Assembly: GCA_002716125.1 (NCBI GenBank)
Contig: PAZH01000057.1
Coordinates: 1-51,649 of the forward strand
From: Rhodospirillaceae bacterium
Lineage (GTDB): Bacteria; Pseudomonadota; Alphaproteobacteria; UBA8366
Reading direction: 5' to 3'
DNA: 51,649 nt
The notes under the pieces were generated by a model. That model did not search any database and was not told the origin of the DNA. It worked only from the letters and a program-made list of their open reading frames with translations. This document shows positions 1 through 9,107 of this stretch, in pieces. How positions within the stretch are numbered: position 1 is the stretch's first letter; every line of letters starts with the position of its first letter. Position numbers and translations under genes: made by a program.

Positions 1-1
1 C

Positions 2-1570
2 CTCCTCCACGGCTTCCGCAGCGCGGTGCACGAAGAAGCGGCGGCGGCGATCATCCGCCGGGCGGCCCCCGAGCTGTTCGTCTTCACCTCGGCCGAGATC
101 TGGCCGGTGATCCGCGAGTACGAGCGTACCACCACGGCGATCATCAACGGCTACGTCCATCCGCGGGTTTCCGATTATCTCGATAAATTGGAAGACGCCC
201 TCCGGAGGAGCGGTGTGCCGGCGGAACCGCTCATCACCAAGTCGAACGGCGGCGTCATGTCGGCGGCGCTCGGAAAGACCTCCTGCGTGAACATGGTGCT
301 GTCGGGCACCGCGTCGGGGGTTATCGGCGGCGCCTTCGTGGCACGGGCCTGCGGGGTCGAGAATGCGGTCACGCTCGATATCGGCGGGACCAGCGCCGAC
401 GTCGCGGTGGTGATCGACGGCGCACCGCAATACGGCATGGGGGAGAAGATCGGCGAATTCCCGCTCTACATCCCGTCGGTCTCCGTCACCTCGATCGGCG
501 AGGGCGGCGGCTCCATCGCCCGGGTCGACGAATTCGGCGTCCTGAAGGTCGGGCCGGAAAGTGCGGGCTCCGACCCGGGGCCGGCTTGCTACGGGCGAGG
601 CGGCGAACGGCCGACGATCACCGACGCCTTCGCGGTCTCGGGCTTCTTGGGGCATCACGACCTCGCCTATAACTCCGTCGCCCTCGACATGGAAAAAGCC
701 CGCGCCGCCATGGCAACAGTGGCGGACCCGCTCGGCCTCTCTCTTGAGGAGACGGCCGAGGCGATCATCCAAGTGGCGATCGCCGGCATGTATATGGAGA
801 TCAATAAACTGACCGCGCGCTACGGCATCGACATCCGGGACTTCGCGCTCGCCACCTTTGGGGGCGCGGGGCCGATGCTCGGTTGTTTCCTCGCGCGCGA
901 ACTGAAGATGGGCCGGGTGGTGATCCCACCCGCACCGGGCGTGACCAGCGCCTTGGGCGGGCTCGTCGCGGATATCCGCAACGACTTCGTGCGCAGCCTC
1001 TTCACCACGGTCGAAGAGGCCATGCCGGACCTGCCGGAGACCTATGCGGGGCTGAAGGCGCAAGCGCTCGACTGGCTGCGCGAGGAACAGCATCACGAGG
1101 GCGAGCACATGCTCCTCCCCTCGGCCGACATGCGATACTCGGGGCAGAGCTTCGAGATCGAGGTGCCGCTGGACGCCGCCTGGCTCGAGAGCGGCGACGA
1201 GGCCCGCATCCTCGACGCCTTTCACCGCCGGCACGAGGACGTCTACGCCTTCAACGACCCCGAGGCCGAAGTGCAGATCATGAACCTGCGCCTCGTGGTG
1301 GCGGGCGAGATCGAGAAGCCGGCGCTGAAAGAGCTCGACACCGGCAGCGGCCCAGCGACACCGGAGCGCGAGATCGAGGTCTGGTTCGGCGGGGCGCGCC
1401 GGACGGCACCGCTTTTCGAGCGGGACAAACTGCTCGCGGGACAGACTTTGAGCGGCCCTGCCGTCATCGCGCAGTCGGACACCACCAGCTGTATCCCCGA
1501 CGGTTTCGACGGCGTGGTCGATGCGGGCGGCAATATCGTACTCACCTGGGCCGGGGAGGACGGATGTTGA
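2..1570 (+). CDS. hyuA: Hydantoinase/oxoprolinase subunit A, 5'-truncated by window edge
   Basis: The reading frame is open from base 2, so the true start lies upstream; a GTG at 26 is only an internal codon. The visible 522 residues carry the ASKHA-type phosphate-binding segment (LDIGGTSAD), the glycine-rich SIGEGGGSIA stretch and the GSDPGPACYGRGG motif of the HyuA/5-oxoprolinase A family. The family hydrolyses hydantoins or 5-oxoproline-like lactams in an ATP-dependent way together with a B subunit, in the cytoplasm. The B subunit follows at 1710 but is interrupted. The gene looks more GC-rich than the DNA after 3.7 kb. The substrate cannot be read from sequence; acetone carboxylase beta is a related alternative. 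Confidence 0.9.
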   Translation, partial: LLHGFRSAVHEEAAAAIIRRAAPELFVFTSAEIWPVIREYERTTTAIINGYVHPRVSDYLDKLEDALRRSGVPAEPLITKSNGGVMSAALGKTSCVNMVLSGTASGVIGGAFVARACGVENAVTLDIGGTSADVAVVIDGAPQYGMGEKIGEFPLYIPSVSVTSIGEGGGSIARVDEFGVLKVGPESAGSDPGPACYGRGGERPTITDAFAVSGFLGHHDLAYNSVALDMEKARAAMATVADPLGLSLEETAEAIIQVAIAGMYMEINKLTARYGIDIRDFALATFGGAGPMLGCFLARELKMGRVVIPPAPGVTSALGGLVADIRNDFVRSLFTTVEEAMPDLPETYAGLKAQALDWLREEQHHEGEHMLLPSADMRYSGQSFEIEVPLDAAWLESGDEARILDAFHRRHEDVYAFNDPEAEVQIMNLRLVVAGEIEKPALKELDTGSGPATPEREIEVWFGGARRTAPLFERDKLLAGQTLSGPAVIAQSDTTSCIPDGFDGVVDAGGNIVLTWAGEDGC

Positions 1571-1592
1571 TCCGTTCCGAAATTGAAAAGGA

Positions 1593-1680
1593 CCTCATCC
1601 TGAGCCGGTCGAAGGATGAGCGTGCCGGGAAGAACGCAAACCCAAATACGGACACATCCTTCGACAGGCTCAGGATGAGG
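1593..1680. repeat. Imperfect palindromic element between hyuA and hyuB
   Basis: The 26-base arms at 1593-1618 and 1655-1680 are reverse complements with one mismatch, separated by a 36-base spacer. The left arm begins CCTCATCCTGAGCCGGTCGA. Five T residues follow the right arm at 1681-1685, so the structure could act as a terminator on the plus strand. Elements with very similar arms are, from memory, scattered in many alphaproteobacterial genomes. No second copy was noticed in this window. It sits exactly between two genes that are normally co-transcribed. Confidence 0.85.
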
Positions 1681-1709
1681 TTTTTGAATGTAATGAAAGA
1701 GGCCGTGAG

Positions 1710-3713
1710 ATGAACCGCCCGAACACCGCGCCGGTCGACAAGGTAACTTTGGAAATCCTCGCCAACCACTGCCGGGCGGCGACGGAGAGCATGGCGTACA
1801 CCCTGTACCGGACGGCGCATTCGACCTTCGTGAAAGAGACCGAGGATTTCACCATCGACCTGCTCACGCCCGAGGGGAAGACATTCGCGATCCCGCTCGA
1901 TCTCGGGGCCACTTGGTTCCCGGGGTTGGACTACGGCCCGGCCCTCGACATGGTGCCGGGCGGCTATGAGGAAGGCGACATCGCCTTCACCAACGACCCC
2001 TACAGCGGATAAGTCGCGACCCACTCGCCGGACCTCCACATGTGGAAACCGATTTTCCACGAGGGCGAGCTCGTGGCCTTTTCCTGCGGCCATATCCACA
2101 ATACGGATATCGGCGGCGCCGTGCCGGCCAGCCTGTCGCGGACGCTGGTGGAAATCCACCAAGAGGGCATCCGCTTCACCCCCTGCAAACTCTATAAACG
2201 GGGCGAGCTCAACGAAGAGCTGCTCCAGGTCATGATGACCAACGTGCGCCAGCCGGAGCAGAACTGGGGCGACTTGAAGGCTTTCGTCGGTGCCATGAAC
2301 ACCGGCGAACGCAAGGTGAAGGAGATGGTCGAGAAATTCGGCGTCGACGTCTTCCGCCGCGGCACCGAGGATTTGATGGACTACGCCGAGCATCAGGCGC
2401 GGGAGATTCTCCGTTCGATTCCGGACGGCGAATATTTCTTCTCGGACTACACCGACGAAGATTCCGACACCGAGCGCAATCCTTGCCGCTTGGCGCTCTC
2501 ACTCCGGATCGAGGGTGACGAAGCGGAACTCGACTTTACCGGCTCCGACCCGCAGCTTACCTCCTCGATCAACGTGCCGACAGGTGGCTCGCCGCATCAC
2601 ACGCTGATGCTGGTCGGGGTCTACTACATCCTCTACACGCTCAATCCGAACATCCTGCTCAATATCGGTCTGACGCGTCCCTTCAAATGCATCCTTCCGA
2701 AAGGCACGGTCGTGAACCCGGAATACCCGGCCGCCGTCGGCATGCGGAGCCTGACCTGCGGGCGGTTACGCAGCCTGATCTTCGGCGCCTTCGGTCTTGC
2801 CATGCCGGACCGGATGCCAGCGGCCCCGGCGGGCTCCAGCTCCATCGTCAACGTGATGACGACCGAGAACAAGACCGGAAAACGGGTGATCGCCGCCATC
2901 GATCCGGTGGTGGGCGGCGCCGGCGGCATGCCGCACGCGGACGGGCCAGACGGCTCGGGGGCCGATGCCTCCTACCTGAAAAATACGCCGGTCGAGATGA
3001 TCGAGGCGGAGGTGCCGATCGAAATCGTGCGCTACGGCTTGGCGCCGGACTCGGGTGGTGCGGGCGAGAACCGGGGCGGGCTCGGCACATGGCTCGAGTT
3101 CAAGGTGTTCTCCCCCGGCACGCGGATCACGGCACGCAACCGCGACCGGACCCGCTTCCGGCCCTGGGGTATTTTAGGCGGCAAGGCGGGCCGGCCGTCG
3201 AACTTCATCCGCAATCCGGACACGCCGAAGGAAGAAGTGCTCGGCAACCAGGACACGCTGACCGCGGAGCCGGGCGACGTGATCCGCTTCTACGGCCCCG
3301 GCGGCGGCGGGCGCGGCAATCCGCTCGACCGGGACCCTTCCCGGGTGCTGCGCGATGTCGAGCGCGGGGCGCTCTCGCACGACGGGGCGCGCGCCGACTA
3401 CGGCGTGGTCATTGTCGATGGATCGGTCGACGAAGCCGCGACGACGGCGCGGCGCGATGCGATGCGCAGTGGGAGCAGTGCGGACGCCCATTTCGATTTC
3501 GGGCCGGAGCGCGAAGAGTACGAACGGCACTGGACGCCCGAGGCTTACGACGCCATGACGGAAATCATGGCATCCTTGCCGAACCACTGGCGGTTCTTCG
3601 TGAAAGCCCGCATCTTCGATGCCATGAACGCATCCGAGACCGGCGGCGCGGACGTCGTGCGGTCCGCCTTCGCCAGCATCAAGGCGGAACACCCGCAGAT
3701 CGCGGCGGAATAG
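1710..3713 (+). pseudogene. hyuB: Hydantoinase subunit B interrupted by an in-frame TAA
   Basis: The start ATG at 1710 opens a HyuB reading frame that stops at TAA 2010-2012 and continues in the same frame to 3713, giving 667 codons in total. The stop falls in the family motif: NDPYSG, then the stop, then VATHSPDLHMWKPIF. Homologues, as I recall them, have an aromatic residue here, so TAC or TAT to TAA is the simplest explanation. Residues after the stop remain well conserved in appearance (HIHNTDIGGAVPASL, PEQNWGDLKA, GPGGGGRGNPL). An internal ATG at 2040 could restart translation but has no clear ribosome binding site. It is either a recent pseudogene, a sequencing error, or two polypeptides. 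Confidence 0.85.
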
Positions 3714-3721
3714 CCGGCGGA

Positions 3722-4351
3722 TCAAGACGCGAAGCGGGCCAACAACACGGTATGGAAATCGCAGGTCGGGTCTTCCGCGACGAAGTCGACGATTCGCAGC
3801 CCAACGGACTCGAGAATGGATCGATATTCATCGGGCGAAAGGCTCGCGTGATAAACGCGGTCATCGCCGACACGCCCGTCGACTTCACCCCTATCCGGCC
3901 CGACCGTGAGCAACAGCACGCCGGGTTCCGTCAGGTGCCGCACCAAACGCGGCAGGACCGCCCTTTGCTCGTCTTGCGTCAAATGAAAGAAACTGTCCCA
4001 CCCGATGATGCCGCCGAAGCGCTCCGGCAAATCGAGCGTCCGCATGTCGGCGAGCCGCCAGTCACCGGCCGGCGCTTTCCGTCGCGCAATGGCCAACATT
4101 GCCGGGGCGGCGTCGATGCCAGTAACCCGAAAGCCGCGTCCGGCGATAAAGCTGGCGATGGGATCGCCCGTCCCACATCCAAGGTCGAGCAGTCGGCCAC
4201 CCGGCGTTTGCGCCTCCAGGAACCGCTCGATCCAGCCGCGTTCATGGAGCGATTTCGGCCGTTCCGCATCGAAGCGGGCCGCATTCCGTTCGTAGATTTC
4301 CTGGGTCTTCGCCGCCAATTCAGACAAAGGCCCGGAAGTCTCATTCATCAT
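3722..4351 (-). CDS. Class I SAM-dependent methyltransferase
   Basis: This 209-residue protein has the SAM-binding motif I LLDLGCGTGDP (about residues 56-66), the acidic motif II VTGIDAAPAML, and a motif II/III region (WRLADMRTLDLP) typical of small Rossmann methyltransferases of the Methyltransf_11/25 type. It is cytoplasmic with no membrane segments. Two adjacent ATG codons (4351 and 4348) open the frame. It ends 8 bases from the hyuB stop, convergently, and is divergent from the Baeyer-Villiger monooxygenase gene, with about 90 bases between the starts that must hold both promoters. The substrate is unknown. Confidence 0.85.
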   Translation of the reverse strand: MMNETSGPLSELAAKTQEIYERNAARFDAERPKSLHERGWIERFLEAQTPGGRLLDLGCGTGDPIASFIAGRGFRVTGIDAAPAMLAIARRKAPAGDWRLADMRTLDLPERFGGIIGWDSFFHLTQDEQRAVLPRLVRHLTEPGVLLLTVGPDRGEVDGRVGDDRVYHASLSPDEYRSILESVGLRIVDFVAEDPTCDFHTVLLARFAS

Positions 4352-4440
4352 ATCGGCGCCTTTATGCCTAATTGACCGTTTCCGGTTTCTTCAGAACGAC
4401 TATATTTTGAATGAGAGAGAAGCCTTCGCAAGTGAGTTCG

Positions 4441-6060
4441 ATGACCGAAACGCAATCTGATAACTTCGACGCCATCATTATCGGCGCCGGGATCGCCGGA
4501 CTCTATCAGCTGTATCGGCTGCGGGAACTGGGCATGACGGTCCGCGTCTTCGAAGCGGGCTCGGATGTCGGCGGGACCTGGTATTGGAATCGATATCCCG
4601 GATGCCGGTTCGACTCCGAAAGCTACTCTTACGGCTATTCCTTCTCGAAAGAACTGCTCGAAGAATGGGAATGGAAAGAACACTTCTCCGGCCAGCCCGA
4701 AAATTTGAAATACGTGCAATACGTCGCCGACAAGTTCGACCTTCGGCGCGACGTCCAATTCGAGAGCCGCGTATCGGCCTGTCACTACGACGAGGCGGCG
4801 GGACGATGGACAGTGACGCTGGAAAATGGAGACCAGGCGACGAGCCGCTATCTTATCACCGCTGTCGGCGTGCTTTCCGTCCCGGTCATGCCGACCATCG
4901 AAGGCGTCGACGACTTCCAAGGCGAGAGTTTCCATACGGGCCAATGGCCGCATGATCCGGTCGACTTCCGCGGCAAACGCATCGGAATCATCGGGACGGG
5001 CGCCACCGGTGTCCAAGCCATCGCCGAAATCGCGAAGACGGTCGGCCATATGACGGTGTTCCAACGCACGCCAAATTACTGCGCGCCGCTCCACAACGGC
5101 GAAATCACGCCCGAGGAGCAAGCGGAGATCAAAGCCAGCTACGACGAAATCTTCGCTAAATGCAAAACCTCCCACGGCGCCTTCGTGCACAATCCGGTGC
5201 GCGAGAAGGCGGTTGAGGTGCCGCCGGAAGAACGCGAAGCCTTTTACGAGAAACTCTATGGCGAGCGCGGTTTCAGTATCTGGATGGGCAATTACCGCGA
5301 CATCATGGTCGACGAAGACGCGAACGTGACGATCAGCGAATTCATCAAGAAGAAGATTCGTGAGCGGGTGAAAGACCCGGCGGTCGCCGAGAAATTGATT
5401 CCCTTCGACCATGGGTTCGGCACGAGGCGCCTGCCTCTCGAAAGCGGGTACTACGAGGTCTACAACCAGGAGAATGTCGAGCTTGTCGATGTGCGGGAAA
5501 CGCCGATCGAACGGGTGACCGCAACGGGTATTAAGACGTCGGATAAGGAGTACGAATTCGACTATATCGTCTATGCGACCGGCTTCGATGCTGTCCTCGG
5601 CGCCTTCAATCGGATCGACTTCCGGGGCGTTGGCGGCATTAGCCTGAAAGACAAATGGGTCGACGGACCGCGGACCTTCCTTGGTATGCAGGTCGAAGGT
5701 TTCCCGAACATGTTCACCTTGGTCGGCCCACACAATGCGGCCACCTTCTGCAACATCCCGCGCTGTATCGAGCAAAATGTCGAGTGGGTCACCGATCTCT
5801 TCCGGCATATGCAGGCGGAAGGCCTGACGAGTGTCGCCGCCACGAAGGAAGCGGAAGACGAATGGACCGAACATGTTCATGAAACGTCGGAGCGTATGCT
5901 CTTTACCAAGGTCGATTCCTGGTTCATGGGAATCAATCCGAACCTGAAGGGCCGGGATACGCGAAAATTCCTGCTCTACGCCGCCGGCGCGCCGAAATAC
6001 AACGAGATGTGCGACGAAGTCGCGGCCAACGGGTACAAGGGCCTCACCTTAAGCGCCTGA
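4441..6060 (+). CDS. Flavin-containing Baeyer-Villiger-type monooxygenase
   Basis: The protein has 539 residues from the ATG at 4441; an ATG ten codons upstream at 4411 is an alternative. The FAD-binding GAGIAG lies at residues 15-20 and the NADPH-binding GTGATG at 185-190. Between them, residues 159-170 (FQGESFHTGQWP) match the type I Baeyer-Villiger fingerprint FxGxxxHxxxWP exactly. Such enzymes insert oxygen next to a ketone to give an ester or lactone, using NADPH, FAD and O2, in the cytosol. The downstream TauD dioxygenase, hydratase and MFS carrier suggest a degradative operon for a ketone-containing compound. The substrate is not predictable from sequence. Confidence 0.93.
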   Translation: MTETQSDNFDAIIIGAGIAGLYQLYRLRELGMTVRVFEAGSDVGGTWYWNRYPGCRFDSESYSYGYSFSKELLEEWEWKEHFSGQPENLKYVQYVADKFDLRRDVQFESRVSACHYDEAAGRWTVTLENGDQATSRYLITAVGVLSVPVMPTIEGVDDFQGESFHTGQWPHDPVDFRGKRIGIIGTGATGVQAIAEIAKTVGHMTVFQRTPNYCAPLHNGEITPEEQAEIKASYDEIFAKCKTSHGAFVHNPVREKAVEVPPEEREAFYEKLYGERGFSIWMGNYRDIMVDEDANVTISEFIKKKIRERVKDPAVAEKLIPFDHGFGTRRLPLESGYYEVYNQENVELVDVRETPIERVTATGIKTSDKEYEFDYIVYATGFDAVLGAFNRIDFRGVGGISLKDKWVDGPRTFLGMQVEGFPNMFTLVGPHNAATFCNIPRCIEQNVEWVTDLFRHMQAEGLTSVAATKEAEDEWTEHVHETSERMLFTKVDSWFMGINPNLKGRDTRKFLLYAAGAPKYNEMCDEVAANGYKGLTLSA

Positions 6061-6119
6061 TTGCGCTAGACTTGCCGGCGCTTCGCTTTGCCCAAGGTGA
6101 TTCGACAAGGAGAATTGTC

Positions 6120-7022
6120 ATGCCCACGATCACACCGCTCGACGCCAGCTTCGGGGCTGTCGTCACCAATATCAAAGTCGCGGATATGGACGCTGCCGAA
6201 TGGCGGGCCGTCGAAGATGCCTTCCACGAGTACGCCGCGCTCGTCTTTCCGGACCAGCATCCGAGCGAGGAAGAGCAAATCGCTTTTGGCGAACGGTTCG
6301 GCGATATCGAGCTCTTGCGCCCCGACCCGACAAAGAAGGCGGTGCCGATCACCAATTTGAAGGAAGACGGATCGCTCTATACCAAGGATGAGTTCCGCTT
6401 TAAGACGCTGCGTGGCAACGAAGGCTGGCATACGGACAGCTCTTATATGCCGCTGGCGGCAAAGGCGTCGATTTTATCCGCCATTCAGGTACCGTCGAAG
6501 GGCGGCGAGACGGCGCTCTCCGACATGCGCGACGCCTACGACAAGCTGGACGCGGAAACTCGCGGCAAGATCGAAGGCTTATCGGCCTATCATTCGCTCT
6601 ACCAATCCCAGGCTAAGAACGGTTTCAAATTCAAAACAGGTGAGGGCTATGGCTACCACAACAAAGGCGCACCATTACGTCCGCTGATCAAGACGCACCC
6701 GGTGACCGGCCGAAAATCCCTCTTCATCGGCCGACACGCTTATGAAATTCCCGGCATGCCGCGGGACGAAGCGCAAGCGCTATTGGACGACTTGTTGGAC
6801 TTCGCAGTGCGTCCACCGCGCGTTTACACGCATCAATGGCAACCCGGCGACATCATGATGTGGGATAACCGCTGTATCCTACATCGGGCCTGCCCCTACG
6901 ATCATTCCGAAATCCGGATCATGCGGCATGTGCGTGTGGCCGGTGAGCCAGAAAGTGAATTGGTCGAGACAGGCCGCGACGATTTGGCGGACGATTTTCA
7001 GCCAAGCGCGTCAAACCGCTGA
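6120..7022 (+). CDS. TauD/TfdA-family Fe(II)/2-oxoglutarate dioxygenase
   Basis: The ATG at 6120 has a good ribosome binding site (AAGGAG), while the open frame upstream to 6009 overlaps the monooxygenase gene and is rejected. The product has 300 residues. The iron-binding HxD is seen in WHTDSS (His104, Asp106) and the distal His255 in LHRACPYDH, followed by the conserved 2-oxoglutarate-binding arginine in RIMRHVR. The family hydroxylates and often cleaves C-S, C-O or C-N bonds. It is second in the operon, 59 bases after the monooxygenase. Two further TauD genes occur at 16.9-18.6 kb. Confidence 0.92.
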   Translation: MPTITPLDASFGAVVTNIKVADMDAAEWRAVEDAFHEYAALVFPDQHPSEEEQIAFGERFGDIELLRPDPTKKAVPITNLKEDGSLYTKDEFRFKTLRGNEGWHTDSSYMPLAAKASILSAIQVPSKGGETALSDMRDAYDKLDAETRGKIEGLSAYHSLYQSQAKNGFKFKTGEGYGYHNKGAPLRPLIKTHPVTGRKSLFIGRHAYEIPGMPRDEAQALLDDLLDFAVRPPRVYTHQWQPGDIMMWDNRCILHRACPYDHSEIRIMRHVRVAGEPESELVETGRDDLADDFQPSASNR

Positions 7023-7040
7023 CGACCATCGACCCGGGAT

Positions 7041-7829
7041 ATGGAAAAGCGGGATGAGGCCGAACTGGCCGAATTGCTGGCGGCTCTCCGCCGCGGCGGC
7101 CGCCAACAAAGCGGCCTCGAACCGCGTCTGACACCGCCCGACAACGAGACCGCCTATCGCATTGCCGGAATGGTCGCGGAGAATTTGGAATGGCGTGTCG
7201 GCGGTTGGAAGATCGCCGCCATAAAGCCCGAGATGCAACGAGCCTTGCGAACCGACGCGCTAATCTACGGTCGGGTGTTCGAGCAACATATTCTGCCGTC
7301 GCCCGCGACGTTTGCATTCTCGAACCTCTGCAGCCCTATTCCGGAGGTCGAGTATCAAGCCTGGCTCGGCGCGGATTTACCGCCTCGAGAGGCACCGCAC
7401 ACCGTCGAAGAGGTCACGGACGCCGTTGCTTCTCTTCATCCAGGCATAGAACTCGCGGAATGCCGTTTTATACACGACGAGCAGTTCCCCCCCTTACCTG
7501 CCATCTTGGCCGATGGCGCCGGCAGCGCGACGCTGATTTACGGTCCGGCCATCGAAGATTGGCAGACTCGCGACATCGCCGGACAGGACATTTCCCTCTA
7601 CTGCGACGGTGAGCGCCGCCGCATGGGCTCAGCCGCAGAAGCGCTAGATCATCCGATGATCCCGCTCACATGGCTGGCGAACGAATTGTCGCGCACGGGG
7701 GTCGGACTAAAGACGGGACAGATGATCAGCACCGGCACCATGACCGGCATGTTACGGCCAAAAGCCGGGCAATCGTATCGGGCCGATTTTGGCCCGTTCG
7801 GTGAGGTCGCTATCGAGATTGGCGCATGA
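7041..7829 (+). CDS. FAH-superfamily 2-keto-4-pentenoate hydratase-like enzyme
   Basis: This 262-residue protein resembles the hydratase/decarboxylase branch of the fumarylacetoacetate hydrolase superfamily (MhpD/HpaH type). Metal-binding acidic residues appear in the PEVEYQAWLG and PGIELAECRF segments, and the glycine-rich STGTMTGM near the C terminus corresponds to the usual TGTxTG. Family members hydrate 2-hydroxypenta-dienoates, intermediates of ring-cleavage pathways, in a Mg-dependent reaction. The gene starts 19 bases after the dioxygenase and its stop overlaps the next start as ATGA, so the genes are translationally coupled. The exact reaction (hydratase, decarboxylase or hydrolase) is open. 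Confidence 0.85.
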   Translation: MEKRDEAELAELLAALRRGGRQQSGLEPRLTPPDNETAYRIAGMVAENLEWRVGGWKIAAIKPEMQRALRTDALIYGRVFEQHILPSPATFAFSNLCSPIPEVEYQAWLGADLPPREAPHTVEEVTDAVASLHPGIELAECRFIHDEQFPPLPAILADGAGSATLIYGPAIEDWQTRDIAGQDISLYCDGERRRMGSAAEALDHPMIPLTWLANELSRTGVGLKTGQMISTGTMTGMLRPKAGQSYRADFGPFGEVAIEIGA

Positions 7830-9100
7830 CGTCCGCAACGCCTATCGCGCGTCAAGCCTACGGTATCTATGCCGTCCTCTGCGCCGGGTTCCTCGCAAGC
7901 CAGTTCTATCGCGTCTCCAATGCGGTCATCGCACCCGAGCTCATGCGCGAGCTCTCGATTACACCGGAGGCCATGGGCTTCGTCACCGGCATCTTCTTTC
8001 TCGTTTTTGCGGCAGCACAATTGCCGGTCGGTGTCCTTCTCGACCGATATGGTCTGCGCCGCACCATGTCGGGCTTATTTCTGATTGCCGTCTTCGGCTC
8101 GATCGTCTTCGCACTGGCGGAAGACGTCGTCTGGCTGACCATCGGCCGCGGACTGATGGGCCTCGGCTGCGCTGCCGGACTCATGGGCTCGCTGGTCGCA
8201 ATCTCGCGATGGTTCGAGCCGGCACGGTTCGCCCCTTTGATCTCGCTGCTCTATACGTTGGGCGGCGCCGGGTTTTTACTGGCCACGACGCCGCTTGCCT
8301 GGATTGCCGCCGGATCCGGTTGGCGCAGCGCGTTTTGGATGATGGCAGGCCTTACCGCCCTACTCGCAATGCTGTTGTACGCTGTCGTACGCGACCGCCC
8401 CTCCTCAAGCACCGAGTCGGCTGACGAGGCGCACGAAACGCTTGGCCAGGTATTGCTGGGAATGTGTACCGTCTTCGGCAACCGCCAGCTCTGGCTGATC
8501 TGCGCCATCCAATTCGTCAACTACGGCACTGTTCTCTCCGTTGCAGGCCTTTGGGCCGGACCGTATCTCAACGATGTGCATTCCTTGGACGGCGTGACAC
8601 GGGGCAACGTCTTGCTCGCCTTGAACATCGCCATGCTGGTGGGTGTGATGACATTCAGCGCCGTCGAACGATGGCTGAACACCCGTAAATGGACGATTTT
8701 CGGCGGCGGTTGTATCTCCGCCATCACGCTCCTCATCCTGGCGCTTTATCCGCAACTGAACCTTTGGACGGCAACGTCGCTCCTCATCCTCTTTGCCTTG
8801 AGCAGTGCCTACATCATGCTGATCCACGCCCATGCGCGGGCGGTTCTCCCGGACCACATCGTGGGCCGCGGCCTGACGCTCCAAAATCTTGCGGTCTTTC
8901 TTGGTGTCTTCGTTCTCCAATGGGCCACGGGGTTCATCGTGGGCGGCTTCGATGCGCCGGATGGTATCGCACCGGTCGACGCCTATCAGACGCTGTTCGC
9001 CTTTTTAGCCGGCGTGACGGTCGTCGCACTCTGCATCTACGTTTGGATTCAGGACGTTTCCGTTCGCGGCGAGGCCGCACCGAAAACTGCTAAAGGGTAA
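7826..9100 (+). CDS. MFS transporter, last gene of the monooxygenase operon
   Basis: This 424-residue polytopic inner-membrane protein has the spacing of hydrophobic segments expected for 12 helices. The MFS motif A region is readable as GVLLDRYGLRRT between helices 2 and 3, and a charged central loop (about residues 190-210, PSSSTESADEAHE) separates the two halves. The start ATG overlaps the hydratase stop (ATGA), so it is the last gene of the monooxygenase-dioxygenase-hydratase operon. It probably imports the compound degraded by the operon, although export cannot be excluded. It ends 8 bases from the convergent MFS gene at 9108. Confidence 0.9.
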   Translation: MTSATPIARQAYGIYAVLCAGFLASQFYRVSNAVIAPELMRELSITPEAMGFVTGIFFLVFAAAQLPVGVLLDRYGLRRTMSGLFLIAVFGSIVFALAEDVVWLTIGRGLMGLGCAAGLMGSLVAISRWFEPARFAPLISLLYTLGGAGFLLATTPLAWIAAGSGWRSAFWMMAGLTALLAMLLYAVVRDRPSSSTESADEAHETLGQVLLGMCTVFGNRQLWLICAIQFVNYGTVLSVAGLWAGPYLNDVHSLDGVTRGNVLLALNIAMLVGVMTFSAVERWLNTRKWTIFGGGCISAITLLILALYPQLNLWTATSLLILFALSSAYIMLIHAHARAVLPDHIVGRGLTLQNLAVFLGVFVLQWATGFIVGGFDAPDGIAPVDAYQTLFAFLAGVTVVALCIYVWIQDVSVRGEAAPKTAKG

Positions 9101-9107
9101 CGGGCAT

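Noticed and set aside
883..1713. 276-residue ORF on the plus strand inside hyuA
   Set aside because: It is a different frame of the GC-rich hyuA gene, rich in Arg/Gly/Pro, with no family similarity or ribosome binding site.
2010..2012. Programmed recoding of the hyuB stop
   Set aside because: The stop is TAA, which is not the usual codon for selenocysteine (UGA) or pyrrolysine (UAG), and no recoding structure was seen.
2687..4375. 562-residue plus-strand ORF across hyuB and the methyltransferase
   Set aside because: It is a shadow of hyuB in another frame and then runs antisense to the methyltransferase gene; composition is low-quality (Arg-rich).
4348..5880. 510-residue minus-strand ORF antisense to the monooxygenase
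   Set aside because: The plus-strand frame carries the exact Baeyer-Villiger motifs, so the antisense frame is a by-product of codon bias.
6061..6119. Second palindromic or repeat element after the monooxygenase
   Set aside because: The bases (CTTCGCTTTGCCCAAGGTGA region) look somewhat repeat-like, but no partner arm was found nearby.
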